From TMED14 sp003444795 (GTDB lineage Bacteria > Bacteroidota > Bacteroidia > Flavobacteriales > Schleiferiaceae): a DNA stretch of 7,920 bases. This document shows positions 1-5,742 of the stretch, in pieces. The notes below the pieces were generated by a model, which ran no database searches, was not told the DNA's origin, and was given only the letters and a program-made list of their open reading frames with translations. Where the stretch lies: the NCBI GenBank assembly GCA_963978445.1, contig CAXBRT010000085.1:1-7920 (forward strand). Direction: 5' to 3'. Position numbers and translations under genes: made by a program. How positions within the stretch are numbered: position 1 is the stretch's first letter; the number at the start of each line of letters is the position of its first letter.

Positions 1-2
1 GC

Positions 3-2063
3 TACACCTACTTGCGCATGCGGGGCATGTACCAAACACGCATCAACGTCACCATCAACGGTGCGCCGGTCAATGACCCTGAATCGCATGGTGTTTTCTG
101 GGTGAATACGCCAGATTTAACCTCTACGCTGTCGAGTGTCCAAATTCAGCGTGGGGTGGGCACCTCCACGGTAGGTGCGGGGGCCTTTGGCGGCTCCATT
201 TCCATGGAAGTGGGAGTTCCCAACCAAAAGGCTTCGACTCAACTGACTTTGGGTGGGGGTTCCTACGGGAGTAGTCGCGCTACCGTGGTTATGCACTCCG
301 GAGCCGTTGGGCTGAAGGGGCAAGAAGAAAAGCCCTTTTCTTTCATGGGCCGGTATTCCAAAATGGAAAGCATGGGCTTTGTGGACCGCTCCGCGGTGGA
401 CTTGAGCTCGTATTTGATTTCGGGGCAAATCCGCTTCCAGGATGGATATATCCGGTTGGTGCACTTCAGCGGTGAAGAGCGGACTCAGCAAGCTTGGTGG
501 GGCATTCCGGAAGCCAAGTACCGAGGCGATGCGCAAGGGGTAGAAGACTACATAGCGCGCAACTATTTGGATTCGGCCGATGCGGAAAATTTACGCCGCG
601 CAGGAAATCGCACCTACAACTACTACCGCTACCCCAATGAAATTGACCAGTACCGGCAGGCACATACGCAGTTTATCTCTAAAATTCACTTGCCCAAAAA
701 CTGGGATCTGAATGTCACCACCTATACCGTGACCGGCAAGGGCTATTTTGAACAGTACCGCGCTGGGGATGCCTATGCGGACTATGGATTGGAAAACCCT
801 GTCATCAATGGGGACACGGTTTTCAGCACGGACCTCGTCCGCCAACGCTGGTTGGACAACTTCATGATTGGGACCAATGCCGCTTTGGTTAAGCAAGTGG
901 AGGATCGCAAATACGTCCTTGGGGCCTTTTGGAACGGCTACCTCGGCGACCATTTTGGAACGCTTCCTTGGATGCGCATCAACCCCTTGCCGAGCATTGG
1001 TACGACCTACAATTTTTGGTTAGACCGAGAGGACTACCAAGGTGCGAGCGAGTACCGTTACTACGAGGCCGTGGGGGATAAAATGGACGTGACGGGTTAT
1101 GCAAAGGCCGAGGTTCCCGTTGGTCCCTTTATGGCCTATGGGGATATGCAGATTCGGAACGTTGCCTACTACATCTACGGATTGGGCGATGACCAAACGC
1201 ACTTGGATCTGGAGTACAACCAACTCTTTTTTAACCCAAAGGCCGGCCTCGATTGGCAGCATGTCGCTGACAACAATGCCATCCACCGGATCTATCTGTC
1301 TGGAGCGGTCGCCAACCGCGAACCCAACCGAAACGACTTTGTAGACCGCCGCGGATTAGAAGCCCCCCAATCGGAGCGTCTTTTTGATATGGAAACGGGA
1401 TACATCCTTGTGGGACCTACCTATCGATTGGAAGCAACCGGGTATGCCATGGAATACAAAGACCAGCTCGTACCCACTGGCGCCCTCAACGATGTCGGAG
1501 CTCTTCTCCGCACCAATGTAGACCGTAGCTTCCGACGGGGTCTCGAAGTAGCTGCCGAGAGCCAATGGGGACGCCATTGGAGCGTGTATGGCAATGCCAC
1601 AATCAGCAGCAACCGTATTGCGGAATTTGAAGAGGTGCTCTACGATTACTTGGACTATTCTGAAGTAAAAACCCTGTATACCAACACTCCGATTGCCTTT
1701 TCACCCAGCTTCATGGCGAATGCCATTGTAAAGTACGTTTGGACCACACCCTCCATGCAGAATACAGCCTCCCAAGCCTATGTTTCACTTCGCGCCAAGG
1801 CGGTAGGTCGCCAATTCTTGGACAATACGGGGCAGGTTTCGCGCAGCTTGGATCCCTACCAAACGTTTGACCTCCAATTCAGCTATCCTGGGACCTGGGG
1901 CAGTATTAAAGTGGACTTCCTAAATGTGCTAAACGCCCAGTTCGCCCCCAACGGCTACACCTGGGGATACCTCTATGGGGGTCAACGCACGGACGAAAAC
2001 TTTTACTACCCCATGGCGGGCCGCATGGTCATGCTGACGTACACTCTCGATTTGGGCGAGTGA
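3..2063 (+). CDS. TonB-dependent outer-membrane receptor, 5'-truncated by window edge
   Basis: Outer-membrane beta-barrel transporter that imports a scarce ligand using energy passed on by TonB-ExbB-ExbD; the ligand cannot be told from sequence. The reading frame is open from base 3 without a stop, so the gene starts upstream; the TTG at 12 and ATGs at 18 and 27 lie inside the plug domain and are not real starts. 686 residues are visible. Residues 1-70 are the second half of a plug domain: the LRMRGMYQTRINVTINGAPV stretch, then NDPESHGVFW, then a SVQIQRGVGTSTVGAGAFGG segment, which closes plug domains in this family. The rest is rich in aromatic and alternating residues, as in a 22-strand barrel, with a C-terminal part containing NFYYPMAGRMVMLTYTLDL, a layout typical of Bacteroidota receptors. 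Missing are the signal peptide, any N-terminal carboxypeptidase-regulatory-like domain and the start of the plug. It ends in LGE rather than the usual terminal aromatic. It is convergent with ribF. Family assignment is firm; substrate is unknown. Confidence 0.94.
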   Translation, partial: YTYLRMRGMYQTRINVTINGAPVNDPESHGVFWVNTPDLTSTLSSVQIQRGVGTSTVGAGAFGGSISMEVGVPNQKASTQLTLGGGSYGSSRATVVMHSGAVGLKGQEEKPFSFMGRYSKMESMGFVDRSAVDLSSYLISGQIRFQDGYIRLVHFSGEERTQQAWWGIPEAKYRGDAQGVEDYIARNYLDSADAENLRRAGNRTYNYYRYPNEIDQYRQAHTQFISKIHLPKNWDLNVTTYTVTGKGYFEQYRAGDAYADYGLENPVINGDTVFSTDLVRQRWLDNFMIGTNAALVKQVEDRKYVLGAFWNGYLGDHFGTLPWMRINPLPSIGTTYNFWLDREDYQGASEYRYYEAVGDKMDVTGYAKAEVPVGPFMAYGDMQIRNVAYYIYGLGDDQTHLDLEYNQLFFNPKAGLDWQHVADNNAIHRIYLSGAVANREPNRNDFVDRRGLEAPQSERLFDMETGYILVGPTYRLEATGYAMEYKDQLVPTGALNDVGALLRTNVDRSFRRGLEVAAESQWGRHWSVYGNATISSNRIAEFEEVLYDYLDYSEVKTLYTNTPIAFSPSFMANAIVKYVWTTPSMQNTASQAYVSLRAKAVGRQFLDNTGQVSRSLDPYQTFDLQFSYPGTWGSIKVDFLNVLNAQFAPNGYTWGYLYGGQRTDENFYYPMAGRMVMLTYTLDLGE

Positions 2064-2085
2064 CGGGTTCAAGGGGTTAGAGTAT

Positions 2086-2111
2086 GGGAGTTTGGGTGTT
2101 TGAGGGGTGGG
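2086..2111 (+). other. G-quadruplex-type motif downstream of receptor gene
   Basis: Four G-tracts (2086-2088, 2094-2096, 2104-2107, 2109-2111) are separated by loops of 5, 7 and 1 nt, which fits the standard G3+N1-7 quadruplex pattern. Two further G-tracts lie just upstream (2065-2067 and 2073-2076). The motif is on the coding strand, 22 nt after the receptor stop codon, so the transcript would carry it. The pattern is read directly; folding and any role in 3'-end formation are inference. Confidence 0.5.
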
Positions 2112-2122
2112 TAACACAAAGC

Positions 2123-2179
2123 CCTTGGCGCGACCCTAACTCCCAAACAAGCGCCTTGGCGCGACCCTAACTCCCAAAC
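2123..2179. repeat. 26-bp tandem direct repeat, two copies, period 31
   Basis: An identical 26-bp unit occurs at 2123-2148 and 2154-2179. It begins CCTTGGCGCGACCC and ends CTCCCAAAC. A 5-nt spacer separates the copies. The spacer joins the second copy to make a GCGCC-TT-GGCGC inverted repeat at 2151-2162. The CCCAAAC at the end of each unit (2142-2148 and 2173-2179) is complementary to GTTTGGG at 2090-2096, so transcripts from either direction could fold. The repeat fills the spacer between two convergent genes and stops one base before the ribF stop codon. No protein-coding sense is seen. It may be a short dispersed intergenic repeat or a part of a bidirectional terminator; only the repeat itself is certain. 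Confidence 0.85.
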
Positions 2180-2180
2180 T

Positions 2181-3164
2181 TTACTCCCCCAACCGGAACC
2201 TCGCCTCTTGGGCGTCCCGAGCAATCTGCGCCTTGAGGCTGTCTTTATCGGGAAAGGTGTATTCGCCACGCAAGCGTTCCATAAAGTGCACCCGGATGTT
2301 TTGGCCGTAGAGGTCCTGTCCTCCCTCAAGTAAATGCACTTCCAAAACGGCCTGACCCGGTTCGATGCTGGGACGTTGGCCGTAGTTGGCGACGGCGGGT
2401 AGCATTCGGGTAGCGCTACTAGCCGGCTGATCCATTAGGTCCACTTTGACCGCATAGACCCCTTGGGCGGGAAGCAATTTATCTGGATGGAGGTGGCCCA
2501 CATTGGCGGTAGGAAAGCCAATGATGCGGCCAATTTGGCGTCCCTGAACCACTTGGCCAGTCACGAAATAAGGCCGGGTAAGTGCGAGCGCTGCCTTTTC
2601 CACCTTGCCTTCCTGCAAAGCATGTCGAATCTGGGTAGACGACACATGCATGGCTGAAATATCCAAGGCGGGAATTTCCTCCACCTCAAAGCCATAAACC
2701 GGTGCAAACTCGCGCAAATGTTCAAAAGACCCCTCTCGATTGCGTCCAAAGCGGTGATCATGCCCAATCACAAGCCGTTTCACACCTACCTGTTCCACCA
2801 AAAGGCGGCGCACAAAGTCAATGGATTCGGTTTTGGAGAACTCCAGTGTGAAGGGCTGAACAATGAGGAAGTCCAGACCGAGCTCAGCGAGAAGTTCGGA
2901 GCGCTCTTCAATCGTCGTGAGGAGCTCTAAGGGGTATTCAGGATGTATCAACCGCCGCGGGTGCGGATCAAAGGTGATAAGCACCGATTGTCCTCCAATT
3001 TCATTGGCCGAAGCGATTAAACGCTTTAAGATGGCCTGATGCCCCGCATGGACGCCGTCAAAGGTTCCCGTGGTCGCTACTGCGGCCAGCTGGGTGGGAA
3101 AGTTCGAAATGGCGTTGAAAGTTTGCACAAAGAGCGGGATGTTCGGCAAAGATATCGTAGCCAT
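2181..3164 (-). CDS. ribF: Bifunctional riboflavin kinase / FMN adenylyltransferase (FAD synthetase)
   Basis: Cytoplasmic enzyme that phosphorylates riboflavin to FMN and then adenylates FMN to FAD, both with ATP. The N-terminal nucleotidyltransferase domain (about residues 25-185) shows TTGTFDGVHAGH at 31-42 (the HxGH-type nucleotide-binding motif), FDPHP at 65-69, GHDHRFGRNREG at 134-145 and VSSTQIR at 174-180. The C-terminal flavokinase domain (about 195-325) shows GRIIGFPTAN at 212-221, GVYAVK at 235-240, NYGQRPS at 260-266, the LEVHLL segment with the likely catalytic Glu275, and the closing RLRGEYTFPDKDSLKAQIARD helix region. Its 327 residues match the usual family length of about 310-330. 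The ATG at 3164 is chosen because the upstream in-frame extension to 3227 runs antisense through the next gene and adds a non-conserved, Cys-containing tail. No FMN riboswitch or clear Shine-Dalgarno is visible upstream. It is divergent from the membrane-protein gene, with 9 bp between start codons. Confidence 0.97.
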   Translation of the reverse strand: MATISLPNIPLFVQTFNAISNFPTQLAAVATTGTFDGVHAGHQAILKRLIASANEIGGQSVLITFDPHPRRLIHPEYPLELLTTIEERSELLAELGLDFLIVQPFTLEFSKTESIDFVRRLLVEQVGVKRLVIGHDHRFGRNREGSFEHLREFAPVYGFEVEEIPALDISAMHVSSTQIRHALQEGKVEKAALALTRPYFVTGQVVQGRQIGRIIGFPTANVGHLHPDKLLPAQGVYAVKVDLMDQPASSATRMLPAVANYGQRPSIEPGQAVLEVHLLEGGQDLYGQNIRVHFMERLRGEYTFPDKDSLKAQIARDAQEARFRLGE

Positions 3165-3169
3165 CTTTG
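3162..3169 (+). promoter_or_regulatory. Possible -7 box for the membrane-protein gene
   Basis: CATCTTTG matches the Bacteroidota -7 consensus TAnnTTTG at all but the first base. It overlaps the ribF start codon on the other strand and ends 4 nt before the ATG at 3174, so a transcript starting at the usual distance would have almost no leader. No good -33 box is seen at the expected 19-21 nt spacing. This is a weak call. Confidence 0.25.
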
Positions 3170-3173
3170 CATC

Positions 3174-3884
3174 ATGGTATCTGCACTTAAAAACGCTTGG
3201 GCCACTTTTGTTCAAGCCCCCCGTCACTTCTTGCTGTTTGGCTTTTTGGCCTATGCAGCGACCCTGTTGGGGGAATATGTTCCCGTATTGCCCTTCTTTC
3301 TCACCTACTTCGTGCTCCCCGCGCTCTACATCAGCGTGGCGATTGCCGCCGAATCCGGTGTCTACAGTACTTGGGGTGAAAAGCCGCAGCTAATGGCCGT
3401 GGGCAAGGGCTTTGTGCATGCGGGCTCCTTGGGGATGATGCTGCTCTTTCAATTGTTGGTAGGCTCCCTCCTTTTGGGTTTTGTGGCCGCCCTCTTCTTG
3501 GATGCGGACACGGCAGCTAAACTAGAGGCCATTCAACGCGAAGCCGGGAACGACCCCGAACTCCTTATGGACATGCTTCAAAACGATGTGGATTGGATGC
3601 GCTCCCGCTTTCTGGGACTCGCGCTCCTCATACTTGCATTGGGCATGGCAGCATTGAGCGCGCAAGCCTGGTTTATTCGAGTTTTTGAACATCAAACCTT
3701 CTTTGGATCGCTTCGTCAGAGCATTTCTCGTGGCCGTGCACAATTTGGGACCTGGGTACTTTTTGCCCTCTTGATGATCGCGGTATTTGCCTTGAATAGC
3801 GCACTTGGTGGGGCCTCGCGCATCCTGACCTTTCCCTTGATGGCTTTAACCCACTTTTTCTTGTATAAAAAAGGCGCATATTAA
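3174..3884 (+). CDS. Hypothetical polytopic membrane protein (about six TM segments)
   Basis: Not recognised as a named family. The 236-residue product has hydrophobic stretches at about residues 17-33, 38-59, 84-108, 145-168, 190-212 and 214-231, so it is most likely an inner-membrane protein with six helices and a short KKGAY tail. A polar, acidic, helix-forming section (about 110-144, with LDADTAAKLEAIQREAGNDP) separates the third and fourth segments. No catalytic motif, metal site or signal peptide is evident. The general layout recalls uncharacterised YciC/DUF4013-like membrane proteins, but this is only an impression. The ATG at 3174 is preferred over in-frame starts back to 3039 because those would run antisense through the conserved N-terminal motif of ribF and add a charged, non-membrane extension. 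It lies 56 nt upstream of atpD on the same strand with no hairpin terminator between, so some read-through into atpD is plausible. Confidence 0.8.
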   Translation: MVSALKNAWATFVQAPRHFLLFGFLAYAATLLGEYVPVLPFFLTYFVLPALYISVAIAAESGVYSTWGEKPQLMAVGKGFVHAGSLGMMLLFQLLVGSLLLGFVAALFLDADTAAKLEAIQREAGNDPELLMDMLQNDVDWMRSRFLGLALLILALGMAALSAQAWFIRVFEHQTFFGSLRQSISRGRAQFGTWVLFALLMIAVFALNSALGGASRILTFPLMALTHFFLYKKGAY

Positions 3885-3896
3885 CGAGGTGATTTG

Positions 3897-3904
3897 TACC
3901 TTTG
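3897..3904 (+). promoter_or_regulatory. Bacteroidota-type -7 promoter box for atpDC
   Basis: TACCTTTG is an exact match to the Bacteroidota -7 consensus TAnnTTTG. It lies 12 nt after the stop codon of the upstream gene and 36 nt before the atpD ATG, which would give a leader of roughly 30 nt. No clear TTG-type -33 box lies 19-21 nt upstream (that stretch reads around AAGGCGCATA), so the promoter call rests on the -7 box and its position. The leader has an A-rich CAGAAAGAATCATTA segment but no Shine-Dalgarno, as is usual in this phylum. Confidence 0.6.
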
Positions 3905-3940
3905 CACCCGAATTCAGAAAGAATCATTATCCCCCTTGCT

Positions 3941-5440
3941 ATGGCTAATCTAAAAGGAAAAATTGCTCAAGTTATCGGACCTGTTGTGGACGTATACTTT
4001 GAAGGCGCTCAGCTTCCTAAGATTTATGACGCCTTGGTGGTGACTCGCCCCAATGGCCAAAAAGTAATCATGGAAACCCAACAGCACATCGGTGAGGACA
4101 CCGTTCGTGCCATCTCCATGGACTCTACCGACGGTTTCACCCGCGGTCAAGAAGTGGTAGCAACGGGTCAGCCCATTGCCATGCCCTCTGGCGAGCAAAT
4201 CCGCGGCCGTGTGTTCAACGTAGTGGGTGAAGACATCGACGGCATCGGTGGCATTCAGGAAGGTAAAGGCCTCCCCATTCACCGCGAAGCCCCCAAGTTT
4301 GAAGACTTGTCGACCGCTACGGAAGTTCTCTTCACGGGCATCAAGGTGATTGACTTGATCGAACCCTATGCCAAGGGTGGTAAAATTGGATTGTTCGGTG
4401 GTGCCGGTGTCGGTAAGACCGTATTGATCCAGGAATTGATCAACAACATTGCAAAGGGTCACGGCGGTTTGTCCGTGTTTGCTGGTGTGGGTGAGAGAAC
4501 CCGCGAAGGAAACGACCTTTTGCGCGAAATGATTGAAGCAGGCATCATCAAGTATGGCGAGGCCTTCAAGCACTCTTTGGAAGAGGGCGGATGGGACCTC
4601 AGCAAGGTGGACAAAGAAGAGTTGAAAGACTCTAAGGCCACTTTCGTATTTGGTCAGATGAATGAGCCTCCCGGTGCACGTGCACGTGTGGCTTTGTCTG
4701 GTTTGACCATGGCAGAGTACTACCGCGACGGCGAAGGATCTGGTCAGGGTAAAGACATCCTGTTCTTCGTAGATAACATCTTCCGCTTCACGCAAGCAGG
4801 TTCTGAAGTTTCCGCTCTTTTGGGCCGTATGCCTTCAGCCGTAGGTTACCAGCCTACTTTGGCTACGGAGATGGGCTTGATGCAGGAGCGCATCACTTCA
4901 ACCAAGTCAGGCTCTATCACCTCTGTTCAGGCCGTTTACGTTCCTGCGGATGACTTGACCGACCCCGCCCCTGCAACCACCTTTGCTCACTTGGACGCCA
5001 CGACGGTATTGTCTCGTAAGATTGCGGAATTGGGCATCTACCCTGCGGTAGACCCCTTGGATTCTACCTCGCGCATCTTGACGCCTGAAGTAGTAGGTAA
5101 AGAACACTACGACTGTGCCCAGAATGTGAAGATGATCCTCCAGCGCTATAAGGAGCTTCAGGACATCATCGCCATCTTGGGTATGGAAGAATTGTCTGAA
5201 GAAGATAAGATGGTCGTTCACCGCGCCCGCCGCGTTCAGCGTTTCTTGTCTCAGCCCTTCCACGTAGCCGAGCAGTTCACCGGTATCCCAGGTGTATTCG
5301 TAGATATCCAAGAGACCATAAAAGGATTCAACATGATCATGAACGGTGAATTGGACCAGTACCCCGAATCTGCCTTCAACTTGAAGGGCAGCATCGAGGA
5401 GGCCATCGCCGCGGGTGAGAAAATGTTGGCAGAGGCTTAA
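3941..5440 (+). CDS. atpD: F1Fo ATP synthase subunit beta
   Basis: Catalytic subunit of the F1 head of ATP synthase; it makes ATP from ADP and phosphate on the cytoplasmic face of the inner membrane. The 499-residue product shows the N-terminal beta-barrel (MANLKGKIAQVIGPVVDVYF), the Walker A P-loop GGAGVGKT at 153-160, the GERTREGND loop with catalytic Glu185 and Arg186, Walker B DILFFVDN with Asp278, the PAVDPLDSTS family signature at 368-377, and EELSEED at 416-422, the counterpart of the DELSEED lever that contacts gamma. About 20 extra residues near 209-231 (HSLEEGGWDLSKVDKEE) precede FVFGQMNEPPGARARVAL; E. coli lacks this and Bacteroidota proteins have it. The ATG at 3941 fits the family N-terminus; the in-frame TTG at 3902 falls within the promoter box. 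It is followed 2 nt later by atpC. The genes for a, c, b, delta, alpha and gamma are not adjacent, so the atp genes are split. Highly confident. Confidence 0.99.
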   Translation: MANLKGKIAQVIGPVVDVYFEGAQLPKIYDALVVTRPNGQKVIMETQQHIGEDTVRAISMDSTDGFTRGQEVVATGQPIAMPSGEQIRGRVFNVVGEDIDGIGGIQEGKGLPIHREAPKFEDLSTATEVLFTGIKVIDLIEPYAKGGKIGLFGGAGVGKTVLIQELINNIAKGHGGLSVFAGVGERTREGNDLLREMIEAGIIKYGEAFKHSLEEGGWDLSKVDKEELKDSKATFVFGQMNEPPGARARVALSGLTMAEYYRDGEGSGQGKDILFFVDNIFRFTQAGSEVSALLGRMPSAVGYQPTLATEMGLMQERITSTKSGSITSVQAVYVPADDLTDPAPATTFAHLDATTVLSRKIAELGIYPAVDPLDSTSRILTPEVVGKEHYDCAQNVKMILQRYKELQDIIAILGMEELSEEDKMVVHRARRVQRFLSQPFHVAEQFTGIPGVFVDIQETIKGFNMIMNGELDQYPESAFNLKGSIEEAIAAGEKMLAEA

Positions 5441-5442
5441 TC

Positions 5443-5682
5443 ATGGCCCTACGCGTAGACATCCTCACCCCTGAGAAGTCCCTCTTTCATGGAGAGGCCA
5501 CCGCTGTCCAGTTTCCTGGCGCTGAGGGTCTTTTCCAAGTGTTGACGGACCACGCTCCCATCATGGCTTCCCTCGCACAGGGCAGCATCGTGATTGACGG
5601 AGCTTCTGGCCGCACCACCGTAGACATTCAAGGTGGTGTTGTGGAAGTCTCCAACAACGTTGTTTCTGTTCTAGCGCGCTAA
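5443..5682 (+). CDS. atpC: F1Fo ATP synthase subunit epsilon, short form
   Basis: Part of the central stalk of ATP synthase, where it joins gamma to the c-ring. The 79-residue product is only the N-terminal beta-sandwich: MALRVDILTPEKSLFHGEA, GLFQVLTDHAPIMASL at 29-44 (the family's GxFxVLxxHAP core) and GGVVEVSNNVVSVLA at 64-78. The C-terminal two-helix domain of the E. coli protein (about 139 residues), which can insert into F1 and inhibit ATP hydrolysis, is absent; the stop codon follows directly after the sandwich with no helix-coding remnant, so this is a short family form rather than a recent truncation. Such short epsilons are common in Bacteroidota and Chlorobi. The start lies 2 nt after the atpD stop; AGAGG at 5431-5435, inside atpD, is a possible weak ribosome site, and translational coupling is likely. 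An intrinsic terminator follows. Confidence 0.96.
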   Translation: MALRVDILTPEKSLFHGEATAVQFPGAEGLFQVLTDHAPIMASLAQGSIVIDGASGRTTVDIQGGVVEVSNNVVSVLAR

Positions 5683-5700
5683 TTGCGTTGCTTTATCTTT

Positions 5701-5735
5701 ATGCCCGGCCCACCCAAGGGGTCGGGCATTTTATT
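5701..5735 (+). terminator. Intrinsic terminator after atpDC
   Basis: ATGCCCGGCCC (5701-5711) pairs with GGGTCGGGCAT (5719-5729) over 11 bp, with one G-U pair and a 7-nt loop, followed by TTTTATT (5729-5735). This is a strong rho-independent terminator 18 nt after atpC. There is no matching A-run on the left, so it acts in the plus direction only. The next gene starts 7 nt after the T-tract. Confidence 0.87.
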
Positions 5736-5742
5736 GCTAGTT

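Noticed and set aside
117..536. 139-codon open frame antisense to the first receptor
   Set aside because: It lies wholly within a conserved plug/barrel coding region, has no domain and no plausible ribosome site; it is a shadow frame.
2069..2329. Small minus-strand open frame across the spacer and the end of ribF
   Set aside because: It overlaps ribF in another frame and its sequence reflects the repeat units; no domain or start signal.
3039..3173. Longer N-terminus for the membrane protein
   Set aside because: The 45 added residues are read antisense to the conserved nucleotide-binding motif of ribF and are charged and unlike a membrane protein start.
2181..3230. FMN riboswitch near ribF
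   Set aside because: The region upstream of ribF is the coding sequence of the divergent gene and shows none of the conserved FMN riboswitch segments that I could recognise.
3950..4795. 281-codon open frame antisense to atpD
   Set aside because: It lies wholly inside atpD on the opposite strand, shows no recognisable domain, and is explained by the strong codon bias of a highly expressed gene leaving the reverse frame free of stops.
5683..5742. Earlier start (5683 or ATG at 5701) for the second receptor
   Set aside because: The extension would be translated through the terminator hairpin and would bury the clean signal peptide that begins at 5743.
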